Source: Nitrospira sp.
GTDB taxonomy: Bacteria > Nitrospirota > Nitrospiria > Nitrospirales > Nitrospiraceae
Length of the DNA stretch: 64,000 nt
Direction of reading: 5' to 3'
Assembly: GCA_024998625.1 (NCBI GenBank)
Contig: JACOEL010000011.1
Location: 79,168-143,167 of the forward strand
Positions 52,342 to 61,587 of this stretch are shown in pieces. The notes under the pieces were generated by a model. It worked only from the letters and a program-made list of their open reading frames with translations, was not told the DNA's origin and searched no databases. The first letter of the stretch is position 1; the number at the start of each line of letters is the position of its first letter. Position numbers and translations under genes: made by a program.

Positions 52342-53643
52342 TCAATCGCCCCCGCCGGCCGGCTGCAAGATTTCCTGCACCACGAACGACGCCAGGGCCT
52401 GATGACCCTGCTCGTTCATGTGGGTATCATCACGCCACCACAACAACTCGCGTGAGGCGGCGAAAAGCCGTCGGGCCTCCTCGCGCAAAAACGGTGCGCT
52501 GTCCAGACAACGCATGGTCACTTGCTGACAGGCATCGAGCACCGCTTCCGAAAAGCCCGATGGTCGCGCACCCTCGTCCGGCGATCGGGGACTCAGCAAC
52601 CATCGATACACCTCACCCTTGGTCGGTAAAATCATGATCGTGGCCCGCACATTATTCCGCGTCACCGCTTCCTTCATGGCACGCAGCGTCTTGAGAAGCT
52701 TTGGAAAGTTGGGATGCCGCTCCGCCTCGGCACGAACACGGTCGCCCCACACTTCTTGCGGACCATAAAAGAGCACGGGACGACCATCGGGCAGTGAGCG
52801 GATGAGAACATCCTTGGAAATGCCTCGCCATCGGCTCCATAACGCATCCTGAATCTGTCTGAGGGGGGAACGATCCCTGAATGTCCGATATTCCACCAAC
52901 ATGGCCGAAAAACCCGTTCGCCACGGCAATGCGCCGATCTCCCACGTTTCTCCTCCTGCATCGTCCAAATCGTTTCCGGTATACAAGGTCCAAATCAGTT
53001 GCGCCCCAGGAACGATCGCCAACTTCGGCACCTCAATCGAAAAGTTGACGTATTGATCATAGGGGCCACCCGGATAGGAAAGATTGTAGACAGACCGCCC
53101 GTAGCGGGCAGCCAAGGTCTGCGCGAACGTGCCGTTCTGGGTGACGCCCACACCGGCAGCAAATGAATCCCCCAGCACGATGATATCCACCGGGGTCTGC
53201 ACGGAATCGTTTCGAAACCCGAGAGAGTCGGTGCGAAACTCGACTACCCGCGGCTCACGGAACGCAGGAACTCCGGTCATCGCCGCCAAGTCCCCATACA
53301 CTGATCTCGAAACATCCACCAGCGCGTCCCACCGTCCGAGCATCGGCAACGCCGACAGGCGTCGCTGGTATTGGTTCATCGGAGAATAGTGGAGACGGGA
53401 CCCGAGAACCGGGCGCAGGGCAACATCACACACCGTCAACGTGAGACACAGGCTGACAAGCAACAGTAGCACCCGCTCCGCACGATCCCGCGTCCGCGAC
53501 GCCATTAGAAACCATACGACGGGCGCCAGCAGCAGGACTTCAAGCAAACCATTTTTTATGATCCCCACTGCGAACGGAAAGGCCGTGGATGCCGCAGCCA
53601 GAAGAGCTCTACCGACGTGTTTCGGAGCACCCGTCGCATTCAT
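52342..53643 (-). CDS. Membrane-anchored SGNH-hydrolase-fold protein
   Basis: 433 residues from the ATG at 53643; a GTG at 53682 is an alternative. Two or three N-terminal hydrophobic segments (LLEVLLLAPVVWFLM, LLLLVSLCLTLTVCDVA) precede an extracytoplasmic SGNH domain: IIVLGDSFAAGVGV with the Ser, LYTGNDLDDAGGE with the Asn, and DDTHMNEQGHQAL with the Asp-His pair. Such proteins often add or remove acyl groups on surface glycans. The glycosyltransferase just upstream fits that idea. Confidence 0.78.
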   Translation of the reverse strand: MNATGAPKHVGRALLAAASTAFPFAVGIIKNGLLEVLLLAPVVWFLMASRTRDRAERVLLLLVSLCLTLTVCDVALRPVLGSRLHYSPMNQYQRRLSALPMLGRWDALVDVSRSVYGDLAAMTGVPAFREPRVVEFRTDSLGFRNDSVQTPVDIIVLGDSFAAGVGVTQNGTFAQTLAARYGRSVYNLSYPGGPYDQYVNFSIEVPKLAIVPGAQLIWTLYTGNDLDDAGGETWEIGALPWRTGFSAMLVEYRTFRDRSPLRQIQDALWSRWRGISKDVLIRSLPDGRPVLFYGPQEVWGDRVRAEAERHPNFPKLLKTLRAMKEAVTRNNVRATIMILPTKGEVYRWLLSPRSPDEGARPSGFSEAVLDACQQVTMRCLDSAPFLREEARRLFAASRELLWWRDDTHMNEQGHQALASFVVQEILQPAGGGD

Positions 53644-53654
53644 AGCCGGCTCGA

Positions 53655-54539
53655 TTAGGATCGTAGCAGTCGGGAGACGCACCGCCAGGCCGCCTTCACA
53701 CTCTTGCCCTCGCCGAGACTTAACTTCAGCCCTTGCACCAGAGCAGATCGCCCTTCCCGGCGTTGCCCGCGTTTGATCAAATACTTTCCCTGGTCAGCCA
53801 GATAAAAGGCCATTTCTCGTTGGAGGTAGAGTCGCCGTTCCCGGTCCTGACCGAACCGCGCCATCAGTCTATCGATCAGGAGCGGCCGATGACCCAATGC
53901 AATGTCGGCCGGTTTGATTTCACGATGACGGTGAGCGGTCAACGGCTCAGGGATCCCGACGATAGTCGTGGCGGCGGCAATTCTGGTCCACAATTCGTGA
54001 TCGTCCATGCCCGCGGAGTTGAATTGCTCATCGAATCCGCCGACTGCTTCGAGCACCGACCTACGAATGAGCGTGGCCGAGGGCGTCGGCACAAAACCCT
54101 GCACGAACAGGCGGGCGAATTCATGTTGCGGCTGGTAGGCCGGCCCGAATTGATGCATGGGGCGGCCGGTGCGATCGATGTGTGCCACGTCCGTCACCAC
54201 CATCCCCACCTCAGGTCGCGTGTCCAAGACCGCCACCTGCTTGGCCAATTTCTCAGGCTCCCAAAGATCATCGTGATCCAACAGCGCGATGTAGCGGCCG
54301 CGCGACGCGGCGATCCCACGATTTCTAGCCTGAGCCACCCCACCGTTCGGCTGGAAGATATATCGAATGCGGTTGGCGTAGGAACGGAGCACCTCCCCCG
54401 ATCCATCCGTCGAGCCGTCGTCGATGACGACGATCTCGTAGTCCCCATAGGTCTGGGCACAGGCACTCTCGATGGTGTCCTGAATCACATCCTGTGCGTT
54501 ATACAGGGGAATGACGACACTGACGACCGGCTCCGGCAT
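53655..54539 (-). CDS. Family 2 glycosyltransferase
   Basis: 294 residues. GT-A fold: VVSVVIPLYNAQDVIQDTI, IVVIDDGSTDGSGEVL, and the DxD motif in LLDHDDLWEPEKLAKQ. HEFARLFVQGFVPTPSA and DEQFNSAGMDDHELWTRIA cover the acceptor side. It adds a sugar to a cell-surface glycan; donor and acceptor are unknown. It is followed by the SGNH protein and preceded, 4 bases away, by a methyltransferase, forming a small envelope-glycan operon. Confidence 0.88.
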   Translation of the reverse strand: MPEPVVSVVIPLYNAQDVIQDTIESACAQTYGDYEIVVIDDGSTDGSGEVLRSYANRIRYIFQPNGGVAQARNRGIAASRGRYIALLDHDDLWEPEKLAKQVAVLDTRPEVGMVVTDVAHIDRTGRPMHQFGPAYQPQHEFARLFVQGFVPTPSATLIRRSVLEAVGGFDEQFNSAGMDDHELWTRIAAATTIVGIPEPLTAHRHREIKPADIALGHRPLLIDRLMARFGQDRERRLYLQREMAFYLADQGKYLIKRGQRREGRSALVQGLKLSLGEGKSVKAAWRCVSRLLRS

Positions 54540-54543
54540 CGCG

Positions 54544-55107
54544 CTACGGTTTAACCGCCTCCAAAATGACCGTCATTTCTTCGCACACGTTCCACAAATA
54601 GCGACGGCACCGCTTCTGGAGATACGCGGGGAAATACTTGAACGGCTTCCGCATCGAAAACTCGATCGACAGGGTGCGAAAGTTGGTATTCAGCCCGTAG
54701 TAATTGGGCGACTTGAAGTATTCGAAACTTTCTTCCGTCATGAACCGGACATGGGTGGGATCGATAAACGCTTTGCGCGACGTGTAGTACGGCGTTTTGA
54801 TATAGACCCGCGCGCCCGGAGCACACACGCGATAGAGGTCCACCATGAACAGGATCAGGTCGCGCATATGTTCGACGGAGTGAATCGAGTAGACCGCGGC
54901 AATGCTGCTCTCTCTGAATGGGAGTCCGCGCTCGAAATCGCACACCACATCCACGCCGGGGAGCGCTCGCTGATCGACGCCCACCGTGCCGGGTTGCTTG
55001 AGCGATCCACACCCGATGTCCAGAACAAGACCCCGTCGATGGGCCTCGGCCACTTCAGGAGGAACCGGCCGTTCGAGCCAGAACCGTTCAGTGGAACCAG
55101 TAGCCAT
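54544..55107 (-). CDS. SAM-dependent methyltransferase (class I)
   Basis: 187 residues. LVLDIGCGSLKQPGTVGVDQ is the SAM-binding glycine motif with an acidic end of strand 2, and AVYSIHSVEHMRDLILFMVD carries the post-strand 4 motif. The compact size and the neighbouring glycosyltransferase suggest it acts on a sugar nucleotide or a glycan, but no residue settles this. It is 4 bases before the glycosyltransferase. Confidence 0.82.
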   Translation of the reverse strand: MATGSTERFWLERPVPPEVAEAHRRGLVLDIGCGSLKQPGTVGVDQRALPGVDVVCDFERGLPFRESSIAAVYSIHSVEHMRDLILFMVDLYRVCAPGARVYIKTPYYTSRKAFIDPTHVRFMTEESFEYFKSPNYYGLNTNFRTLSIEFSMRKPFKYFPAYLQKRCRRYLWNVCEEMTVILEAVKP

Positions 55108-55229
55108 CTAGACGAGTACCATCGAGCGCATGAGAGAGACGGAAGTGGGACACATCAATAGGACTTGTGTCGTGTGAATTGTGCTTGGTGCCGGGCGGAT
55201 TGTATCAGAGGGGTTTGTTCAAGTCATTG

Positions 55230-55424
55230 ATGACTTGGGCCGTCCTCGCGCTGACCGCTACGACTGGATCGGTGGGCTATTGTTTCTATTTGTCTCCCTT
55301 CGTTCCTTCAACGGCAACTCCCACAAAGTCACGCCGTAAGAAACGTCCGACAGTCAACACCTACAAGCCTATGGAATTCCCCAGTCTGCCGACGCCATTC
55401 AGCACTACGTACAGACAATCATGA
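55230..55424 (+). CDS. Possible small membrane-anchored protein
   Basis: 64 codons from the ATG at 55230; TTG at 55227 is an alternative and the ribosome site AGAGGGG is about 16 bases away. MTWAVLALTATTGSVGYCFY is one helix, then a basic linker (SRRKKRP) and a Pro/Thr-rich end. It lies 27 bases before the FliL-like gene and may be its partner. No family is recognised, so its reality is uncertain. Confidence 0.4.
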   Translation: MTWAVLALTATTGSVGYCFYLSPFVPSTATPTKSRRKKRPTVNTYKPMEFPSLPTPFSTTYRQS

Positions 55425-55451
55425 AAGATCTGCTACGGTTTACAGAACTCC

Positions 55452-55916
55452 ATGATGATGTCACGTTTCAGCCTCCTCATCCTGCTCAGTATCTGTTGTC
55501 TCCTACTTCTGGCGGGCTATTTGGCAGGCAAGTACCACCCGGACCTCATGCCGCACACCTTCTCTCTGCAGACGTCTCCGCCGGATTCCTCCCAGATGCA
55601 ACCCGGTGCCACCATCAACCTGCCGCCCGTCGTCGCACCCGTTGATGACGGCCAACGATACTATTACGTCCAAGTGAATCTATCCCTGGAACTCGATCGC
55701 TCAGGGACCGCTGGATTGATCCAGGCCCGCCACGACGCGATCGATCGACAGGTCATGGAAATCCTTCACACCTATGCCGTCAGCGATCTGCGTGCGGCCG
55801 GGCCACGACCGGCCTTGCGAGCGGACATTCGACGCGCCATCAACAAATTGCTTCCCACAGGACAGGTCCAGAACGTCTACATCACCAATTGGTTGATGAC
55901 TCCGGTCGGGTACTGA
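55452..55916 (+). CDS. FliL-like flagellar basal-body-associated protein
   Basis: 154 residues; three consecutive ATG codons are possible starts. One N-terminal membrane anchor (LLILLSICCLLLLAGYLAG), a Pro-rich linker, then a FliL domain: YYVQVNLSLELDRSGTAG, RHDAIDRQVMEILHTYAVSDL and the tail ADIRRAINKLLPTGQVQNVYITNWL. FliL surrounds the stator in the flagellar motor. No other flagellar gene is near, so it is either a stray member or serves another stator-like system. Confidence 0.72.
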   Translation: MMMSRFSLLILLSICCLLLLAGYLAGKYHPDLMPHTFSLQTSPPDSSQMQPGATINLPPVVAPVDDGQRYYYVQVNLSLELDRSGTAGLIQARHDAIDRQVMEILHTYAVSDLRAAGPRPALRADIRRAINKLLPTGQVQNVYITNWLMTPVGY

Positions 55917-56005
55917 CCCGCTTCGGCAAGAAAGACGACTGCCGACGGATCGGTCTTCCATTCCGGTGCCTCCGAACAACAGCGACAGCCAGTCCGGATG
56001 AAACC

Positions 56006-57397
56006 CTACTTGGGTTCGGCGGAGGAGACCGGCTGGTGTCGTGGTTGGATTGTCATGCGGATGCCGTGTTTCGGACGCAAGGTCACCATGATTTCAGGTT
56101 CGACGTGTTCCGGCACAAGCTGCAGATCGTAGGAGCGGCCGATCAGCGCCAGGAGCAGCGGCCCTTCCACCGTCGCGAAGTGTGTCCCCACGCAGGCCCG
56201 GGGTCCTGCGCCGAACGGCAGATAGGCGCATCGGGAAGCCGGCCGTTCGCCCTCCAGCCATCGCTCCGGCATGAATCGCTCTGGGTCGCGCCAGAAGGCC
56301 GGGTGTCGGTGCAGGTGATAGATGCCCACCAGGACAAGCGCCCCGGCAGGCAGGGTCAACCGGCCGATGCTTGTGCGAGTGGCGGCCTTTCGCTGGACCG
56401 CCGGAACAGGGGGATATAAACGAACCGCTTCATCGAAGACCGCGCGGGTGTACGGGAGTTGTTGCAGATCGTCGGCCTGAGGCGTTCGACCCTGCAGCAC
56501 CCGATCCACCTCTTCGTGAAAGCGCGCCTTTACCTCCGGGTGGGTGGCAAGCAAGTACCAGGTCCAGGCCAGCGCATTGGCGGTGGTCTCGTGTCCGGCT
56601 GCAAAGATGGTCAGCGCTTCATCCCGCAGGTCCTGATCGCTCAACCCGGCGCCTGTCTCCTCATCGCGGGCCCTGAGGAGTAGATCGAGGAGATCGTCGT
56701 GCTGCGCCCCGATGCGACGCCGCTCGGCGATCAATCCATAGATCAGCTTGTCCATGAACTGCAGGGCGAGACGAAATTCTCGGTTGCGCGGGGTTGGCAC
56801 CCATAGAGGCAGGCGCAGGGGGCTGTGAAACGAATCGAACGCATACTTCAGACTGACCCGTAGCGCATGACTGATCTGGTCGATATGGTCGGCCACGTTC
56901 GTGTGAAACATCGTGTGAGAGATCACTTCGAGGGCCAGCCGCATCATTTCGTCGGCGATATCGACCGTCCGTCCAGCGTGGACCGTCCAGCCCGCGATCC
57001 GCTGCTCGCCCACCTGCGCCATACGTTCGGCCATCGCCGCCATGCGAGCGCGATGAACGACCGGCTGGATGATGCGCCGGTGCCGCTTCCAGACGTCGCC
57101 CGAACTGGTCACCAATCCGTTGCCCAAGACCAACGCAAGGCCGGTGGGACGCTGCGGCTCGTACACTTTCACGAAACGATCGGCCTGATGGACGAGAATC
57201 TCTTCGGCGAGATCGGGATGGCTGAGGAGGTAGAGCGTCTTAGGACCGAGTCGAAAACGCAGCGCATCGCCGTGCCGGCGCCACCACTGTGACATGACCT
57301 GCAGCGGTTGCCGCCGGAACGCACGCAGGTGGCCCAACAGAGGCTCGCCGCCGGGAACATCGACCAGCGTATGAGAAGGCTTCACATCGACAGCCAT
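56006..57397 (-). CDS. Cytochrome P450
   Basis: 463 residues, soluble bacterial class. The I-helix motif AGHETTANALAWTWY, the K-helix DEAVRLYPPVP (ExxR), the PERFMPERWLEGE region and the heme-ligand loop FGAGPRACVGTHFAT are all intact. It needs a ferredoxin and reductase, none of which is nearby. The AGHETT plus YLPFGAGPR set is close to the CYP102/CYP110-like, fatty-acid or terpene hydroxylases. Substrate unknown. The 400 bases upstream hold no gene. Confidence 0.93.
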   Translation of the reverse strand: MAVDVKPSHTLVDVPGGEPLLGHLRAFRRQPLQVMSQWWRRHGDALRFRLGPKTLYLLSHPDLAEEILVHQADRFVKVYEPQRPTGLALVLGNGLVTSSGDVWKRHRRIIQPVVHRARMAAMAERMAQVGEQRIAGWTVHAGRTVDIADEMMRLALEVISHTMFHTNVADHIDQISHALRVSLKYAFDSFHSPLRLPLWVPTPRNREFRLALQFMDKLIYGLIAERRRIGAQHDDLLDLLLRARDEETGAGLSDQDLRDEALTIFAAGHETTANALAWTWYLLATHPEVKARFHEEVDRVLQGRTPQADDLQQLPYTRAVFDEAVRLYPPVPAVQRKAATRTSIGRLTLPAGALVLVGIYHLHRHPAFWRDPERFMPERWLEGERPASRCAYLPFGAGPRACVGTHFATVEGPLLLALIGRSYDLQLVPEHVEPEIMVTLRPKHGIRMTIQPRHQPVSSAEPK

Positions 57398-57797
57398 TGA
57401 GTGGGGTGAGTAGGTTGATTATTGGACGCGCCGGGCATGGGATCTCGCAAGGATTGCTCCGCATGGTACAAACTTCGCGTGAAGAGTGGTAGAGCCGAAC
57501 CACCAGGACCACATGGGGTGCGGCTGCCTGGCGTGGAATGCATGCTGCCGATCGCCTGCCGCTATCACGGCGTCGGCCACTTACAGGCCCGACCGAAGAC
57601 GTGTGGGAATTGAGGTCGAGCAGAATATTCGAACGATCGAGAATAGAGAGGAGAAGAGGGAAAGCCTGCTAGAGGGCCTTATCCAGTCGCCAAGAACGAT
57701 CTAGAGAGGCTCCGGGTCGAGCAGGCTAATTGTCTTCACTGGAGGTAGTGAAATATCCCCGCGCACATTTGAGGCGCGGGGTCGAGCAAGCTCTGTT
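57398..57797. other. Gene-poor region between P450 and tRNA-Leu(CAG), with short repeats
   Basis: No supportable gene. The motif GGTCGAGCA recurs: GGTCGAGCAG at 57614-57623, GGGTCGAGCAGGCT at 57714-57727 and GGGTCGAGCAAGCT at 57779-57792. The last two are near-identical and end just behind the tRNA 3' end. The rest looks like diverged intergenic sequence. Confidence 0.35.
57757..57781 (-). terminator. Perfect GC hairpin behind tRNA-Leu(CAG)
   Basis: CCCCGCGC (57757-57764) and GCGCGGGG (57774-57781) pair over 8 bases around a 9-base loop, 17 bases after the tRNA 3' end. On the minus strand it is followed by ATATTTC, not a full T-run. It may be an inefficient terminator or an end-protecting stem. 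Confidence 0.5.
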
Positions 57798-57884
57798 TGG
57801 TGCCGAAGCCGGGAGTTGAACCCGGATACCCTTACGGGCGCTGGTACCTGAAACCAGTGCGTCTGCCAGTTCCGCCACTTCGGC
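57798..57884 (-). tRNA. tRNA-Leu (anticodon CAG)
   Basis: The acceptor GCCGAAG pairs with CTTCGGC, followed by A and an encoded CCA. The anticodon stem CTGGT/ACCAG holds loop TTCAGGT with anticodon CAG. The variable arm CGCCCGTAAGGGTAT is long, as for class II leucine tRNAs. The T arm is CCGGG-TTCAACT-CCCGG. It reads CUG, the main leucine codon in GC-rich genomes. Confidence 0.95.
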
Positions 57885-57906
57885 TTGAAGAGAAGAATAG
57901 AGCGGG

Positions 57907-57935
57907 ATTATCGCTGATCGGTTTCGAGCCGTCAA
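57907..57935 (-). promoter_or_regulatory. sigma70-like promoter of tRNA-Leu(CAG)
   Basis: On the minus strand TTGACG (57935-57930) and GATAAT (57912-57907) with a 17-base spacer. Transcription would begin about 15 bases before the tRNA 5' end. Confidence 0.65.
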
Positions 57936-57972
57936 GGTGAGGGGCGCGAAATTATCGGGCGACCGAGATGGA

Positions 57973-59454
57973 TCAACCTCGGCCGGCGGTCAGGACCCCC
58001 TCGGTAAGATTCCAGGCGCCACCGGCCGTCACTTCGCGCAGGTCGCCGCTGAGCACAATCCGTTCGCGGACCAACCCCGCCGCCGCCAGCAGGAAGGCCG
58101 CGCGGATACGCGGCGCCTCATCCGCAACCAACACATCGAACCGCACCTTGCGAAACAAGGGATCGGCCGCCACCCGCGCCGCCGTGGTGACGATGACCCG
58201 CCGGTTCTGCACGAAGGCCTGCCGATTCGTATCCTCCTGCGCCGCCAGCAGCTCGCGAATCTTCTTCGTGCCCCCCAACCGGATCACGTCTTCTTTGAGT
58301 TCGGCAAATTCCGGCTTGAGTTCCTTCGGGACGGTCGCCTCGGGGATCAATTCAGCGATCCGTTCCTTGGCGATGTCGACCTCACGGCGAAGCCCGGCAC
58401 AGTGCCGCTCATAGATCGCTTTGTACTCACGCAGCGATTCGACGTTTTTTCCTACCGCCTGCATGGACAACCGCTTCCAGATGGGGAGCTGTTCATAGTC
58501 GGTCAGGGTCTGATCGATTTCCTTGATCTTGGCCAGGAAATCGGTCAACTGGGTCACGAGTCGCCATTCCAACAACCGCACCTCGTCCAGATCCTTCTGC
58601 TTTTGAGCCTTGTAGGCCAGAATCGGCGTGAGCTCGCGAAAACGATCGTACTTTTTGCGCAAGACCGCCTTGTCGGATCGAGACTTGGCATAGAACTGAT
58701 GCATCTGCGCCTCGAATCCCAACTCCGGAAGAGGAATGCCTCCGCTCTCCTTGCTGGTCGCCACTTCGTACCGACTCAGCCAACTTCTGAACGTCAGTCC
58801 GGCTGCTTTCATCGCCCGGGCAATGAGAAGGGTGATCGCATCAGCGCTCTGGTGGTCGGGGGCCACGAGAAGAATGCGTTTGTTGCCTCGAAGCAGCTCA
58901 ATGACGAGCGTGGCCAGCTTTTGCCGACGCGTCCTCAGGTCGTCTTGCCACAAGGGCGTCAGCACGGAGGTCGGAACCAGAGCCTCCAGCGCGGCGCGGT
59001 CTCCGGATTGCCCCGCTTCGAGAACAGGTAGAAGCCGCTCCGCCGGGCCCAGTGTATAGGAGGTCCCGGCCTTGCTCATCTCGGCCAAACGGCGGCTGGT
59101 GGTCAGGGCCAATCCAGCGGTATCAGGCACCAGGGTGGCGTTGGGCACCACATCGCCGATGGCATCGAACAATTGCAGCACGAGGCGCTCCCCGTCCTGA
59201 AACAGCACAATGCCCTCCGTGGGTTCAGCTTCTTCGCCCAGGAGCAGCGTCGCAGACAGATCGGCTCCGACCGCCACGTCGACGGAGAGATAGAACTCAT
59301 ACAGGTGCAAATTCCCAACGGTCTGAAGCAGCCGGCCTCGCGTGAGCGGAATCGATTGGTCGAGCCCCTGCTCCGTGCCGCGCGCGGCATCACCTTCCAG
59401 CGTTGCGGCCAGGTGTTCGAGGAGATCGGGCAAGGTGCCTGGTATTGCGGTCAT
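57973..59454 (-). CDS. SF1-helicase-like protein lacking the Walker A motif
   Basis: 493 residues. The C-terminal part resembles the Senataxin/IGHMBP2 class of superfamily 1: KRILLVAPDHQSADAITLLI (motif Ia-like), RRVIVTTAARVAADPLF, then DVLVADEAPRIRAAFLLAA (a Walker B with DEAP) and RIVLSGDLREV (motif III-like). Where GPPGTGKT should lie the sequence is LWQDDLRTRRQKLATLVIEL. A helical, charged coiled-coil-like insert (about 245-375) splits the core. The later helicase motifs (IV to VI) are absent. I infer a non-hydrolysing relative with an unknown structural or nucleic-acid-binding role. Confidence 0.6.
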   Translation of the reverse strand: MTAIPGTLPDLLEHLAATLEGDAARGTEQGLDQSIPLTRGRLLQTVGNLHLYEFYLSVDVAVGADLSATLLLGEEAEPTEGIVLFQDGERLVLQLFDAIGDVVPNATLVPDTAGLALTTSRRLAEMSKAGTSYTLGPAERLLPVLEAGQSGDRAALEALVPTSVLTPLWQDDLRTRRQKLATLVIELLRGNKRILLVAPDHQSADAITLLIARAMKAAGLTFRSWLSRYEVATSKESGGIPLPELGFEAQMHQFYAKSRSDKAVLRKKYDRFRELTPILAYKAQKQKDLDEVRLLEWRLVTQLTDFLAKIKEIDQTLTDYEQLPIWKRLSMQAVGKNVESLREYKAIYERHCAGLRREVDIAKERIAELIPEATVPKELKPEFAELKEDVIRLGGTKKIRELLAAQEDTNRQAFVQNRRVIVTTAARVAADPLFRKVRFDVLVADEAPRIRAAFLLAAAGLVRERIVLSGDLREVTAGGAWNLTEGVLTAGRG

Positions 59455-59696
59455 GTTCCGTTCTTCCCCCGCGTGTCGTCGTGGCGCAGCCTACGACGTC
59501 GGTCGCACAGCCGTCAGCTCATCGCTCATCGAATCGGGAGCGTATCTTAAAGAGTTCCGAAAGATCCTGTCCAGCAGCGACGCACGCACAAACAATCCAC
59601 CGCTGAAACGCGACAATGAAGGGAAAGAGACGCACTGAGCGCCCGCGCCGCCATTTCGAGCCGAATGAAGAAAACCGTCCGGTGGCTCCGGATCAA

Positions 59697-59725
59697 TTGA
59701 CTTTTGCACAGCCCGCCAGTATGCT
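59697..59725 (+). promoter_or_regulatory. sigma70-like promoter of rplI
   Basis: TTGACT (59697-59702) and TATGCT (59720-59725) with a 17-base spacer, about 30 bases before the AGAAGGAG ribosome site of rplI. The 240 bases to its left (59455-59696) hold no gene that I can support. Confidence 0.65.
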
Positions 59726-59755
59726 TTTTCCCTTTCCAACAGAAGGAGTTGCAGT

Positions 59756-60241
59756 ATGAAGGTGATTCTCCAAGAAACACTCGAAGGCGTGGGCGACCTC
59801 GGCGACCTTTTGGACGTCTCCAACGGGTTTGCCCGGAACTATCTCTTGCCCCGCAAGAAGGCCGTTGAAGCCAATAGCCGGAACATCAAAGAATTCGAAC
59901 ATGCCAAGCGGGCCGCGGCCGAGAAGGCCAAGAAGGAAAAACAGGACATCGAAGCGCACGGCAAGAAGATCTCCGCCGTCTCGCTGACCATTTCCGCCCA
60001 GGTCGGAAAAGACGACAAGATGTTCGGGTCCGTGACGGCCAAGGATATTGCGGACGGGTTGGCTGAGCAAGGATTCACCGTGGATCGCCGCAAGATCCAG
60101 CTGGCCCAGCCCATCAAGGAACTCGGCACCTTCGCCATCGCCATCAAGCTGCCGCGCGAAGTCACCGCGACCATCGCGGTCCATGTGGTGAAGAAGCAGG
60201 AAGAGCAGGCAGCGCCGGAAGAAGCCGCACCAACCGCATAA
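59756..60241 (+). CDS. rplI: 50S ribosomal protein L9
   Basis: 161 residues. MKVILQETLEGVGDLGDLLD and VSNGFARNYLLPRKKAVEAN are the L9 N-terminal domain that binds 23S rRNA, followed by the long connecting helix and the C-terminal domain (FGSVTAKDIADGL, IQLAQPIKELGTF). The tail EEQAAPEEAAPTA is an Ala/Glu-rich extension. In many genomes rplI follows rpsF, ssb and rpsR; here it has its own promoter and no such partners, and glyA follows. Confidence 0.96.
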   Translation: MKVILQETLEGVGDLGDLLDVSNGFARNYLLPRKKAVEANSRNIKEFEHAKRAAAEKAKKEKQDIEAHGKKISAVSLTISAQVGKDDKMFGSVTAKDIADGLAEQGFTVDRRKIQLAQPIKELGTFAIAIKLPREVTATIAVHVVKKQEEQAAPEEAAPTA

Positions 60242-60294
60242 CCCGTGCGGGATCATGCGTGGCCACCGGATAGAAGGCTACGCTCGGAGGAAGC

Positions 60295-61572
60295 ATGCAG
60301 GAGCTGATCGGTTCGTTGGACGCCTTGAAATCAACCGACCCCGAAACCTACGAGGCCATCGTCGCCGAGGAGCAGCGGCAACGGGACAAGTTGCTGTTGA
60401 TCGCCTCGGAAAATTTCGCCAGCCCCGCGGTCTTGGCCGCCCAGGGCAGCGTGATGACGAATAAGTATGCCGAAGGGTATCCCGGCAAGCGCTATTACGG
60501 CGGTTGCCAGCATGTCGATACGGTTGAAAGCCTCGCCATCGAACGCGCCAAACAAATCTTCGGCGCCGAGCACGTCAACGTGCAGCCTCATTCGGGGTCG
60601 CAAGCCAATATGGCCGCGTACCTGTCCGTGCTCAAGCCGGGCGATACGATCCTGGGATTGGACCTCGCCCAGGGCGGACACCTCACCCACGGCAGCAAGG
60701 TGAATTTCTCCGGCATTATCTTCCGTGCGTTTTCGTATGGCGTCGATCGCAAGACCGAAACCATCGATTATGCGGCGGTTCAGAAGATCGCCGAGGAATG
60801 CCGTCCCCGTATGTTGGTGGTGGGAGCCAGCGCCTACGCCCGCACCCTCGACTTCCCCAAGTTTCAGGAAATCGCCAAGTCGGTGGGCGCGTACCTGCTG
60901 GTCGATATCGCGCACATTGCCGGATTGATCGCGGCCGGTTTGCATCCCAATCCCGTCCCCTACGCGGATTTCGTCACGACCACGACACATAAGACGCTGC
61001 GTGGCCCGCGCGGTGGCGTGACGATGTGTAAGGCCGAATACGCCAAGGCCGTTGATAAGATTATCTTCCCCGGCCTGCAGGGCGGCCCCCTCATGCATGT
61101 GATTGCCGCCAAAGCCGTCGCCTTCAAAGAAGCGCTGTCGCCGGCGTTCAAGCGGTACCAGCAGCAGGTGCTGGCCAACGCGCGCACGCTGGCGCAGGGA
61201 CTCGTCGACCGTGGGTATAAAATTGTGTCGGGGGGAACCGATACCCACCTGATGCTGGTCAACCTCACCAACAAAGGCATCACGGGCAAAGAGGCAGACG
61301 CCGCCCTCGACGCCGCCGGCATCATCGTCAACAAAAACGCCGTCCCCTACGACGAAAAACCGCCGGCCACGGCCAGCGGGATCCGGATCGGCAGCCCCAT
61401 CGTCTCGACGCGCGGCATGCGCGAAGCGGAGATGCGTGAGATCGTGGCGCTCATCGATCGTGTGTTGCAGCATCCCCAGGATCAACAAGTGCAGGCCGAG
61501 GTGCGGGCACAAGCAAAAACGTTGTGTAATCGTTTCCCCATCTTTCATGCCTACGATTCGTCTCCCGCTTAG
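60295..61572 (+). CDS. glyA: Serine hydroxymethyltransferase
   Basis: 425 residues. PLP enzyme that moves a one-carbon unit between serine and glycine with tetrahydrofolate. [25 protein letters not shown] and [14 protein letters not shown] near the start, and the PLP lysine in [13 protein letters not shown]. It lies between rplI and nrdR in a housekeeping run, with GGAGG upstream of the ATG. Confidence 0.97.
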   Translation: MQELIGSLDALKSTDPETYEAIVAEEQRQRDKLLLIASENFASPAVLAAQGSVMTNKYAEGYPGKRYYGGCQHVDTVESLAIERAKQIFGAEHVNVQPHSGSQANMAAYLSVLKPGDTILGLDLAQGGHLTHGSKVNFSGIIFRAFSYGVDRKTETIDYAAVQKIAEECRPRMLVVGASAYARTLDFPKFQEIAKSVGAYLLVDIAHIAGLIAAGLHPNPVPYADFVTTTTHKTLRGPRGGVTMCKAEYAKAVDKIIFPGLQGGPLMHVIAAKAVAFKEALSPAFKRYQQQVLANARTLAQGLVDRGYKIVSGGTDTHLMLVNLTNKGITGKEADAALDAAGIIVNKNAVPYDEKPPATASGIRIGSPIVSTRGMREAEMREIVALIDRVLQHPQDQQVQAEVRAQAKTLCNRFPIFHAYDSSPA

Positions 61573-61587
61573 GCAGGACGTTCGCCA

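Noticed and set aside
60331..61548. 405-codon minus-strand frame opposite glyA
   Set aside because: It mirrors the glyA codons, has His/Gly/Asp-biased shadow composition, and glyA is certain.
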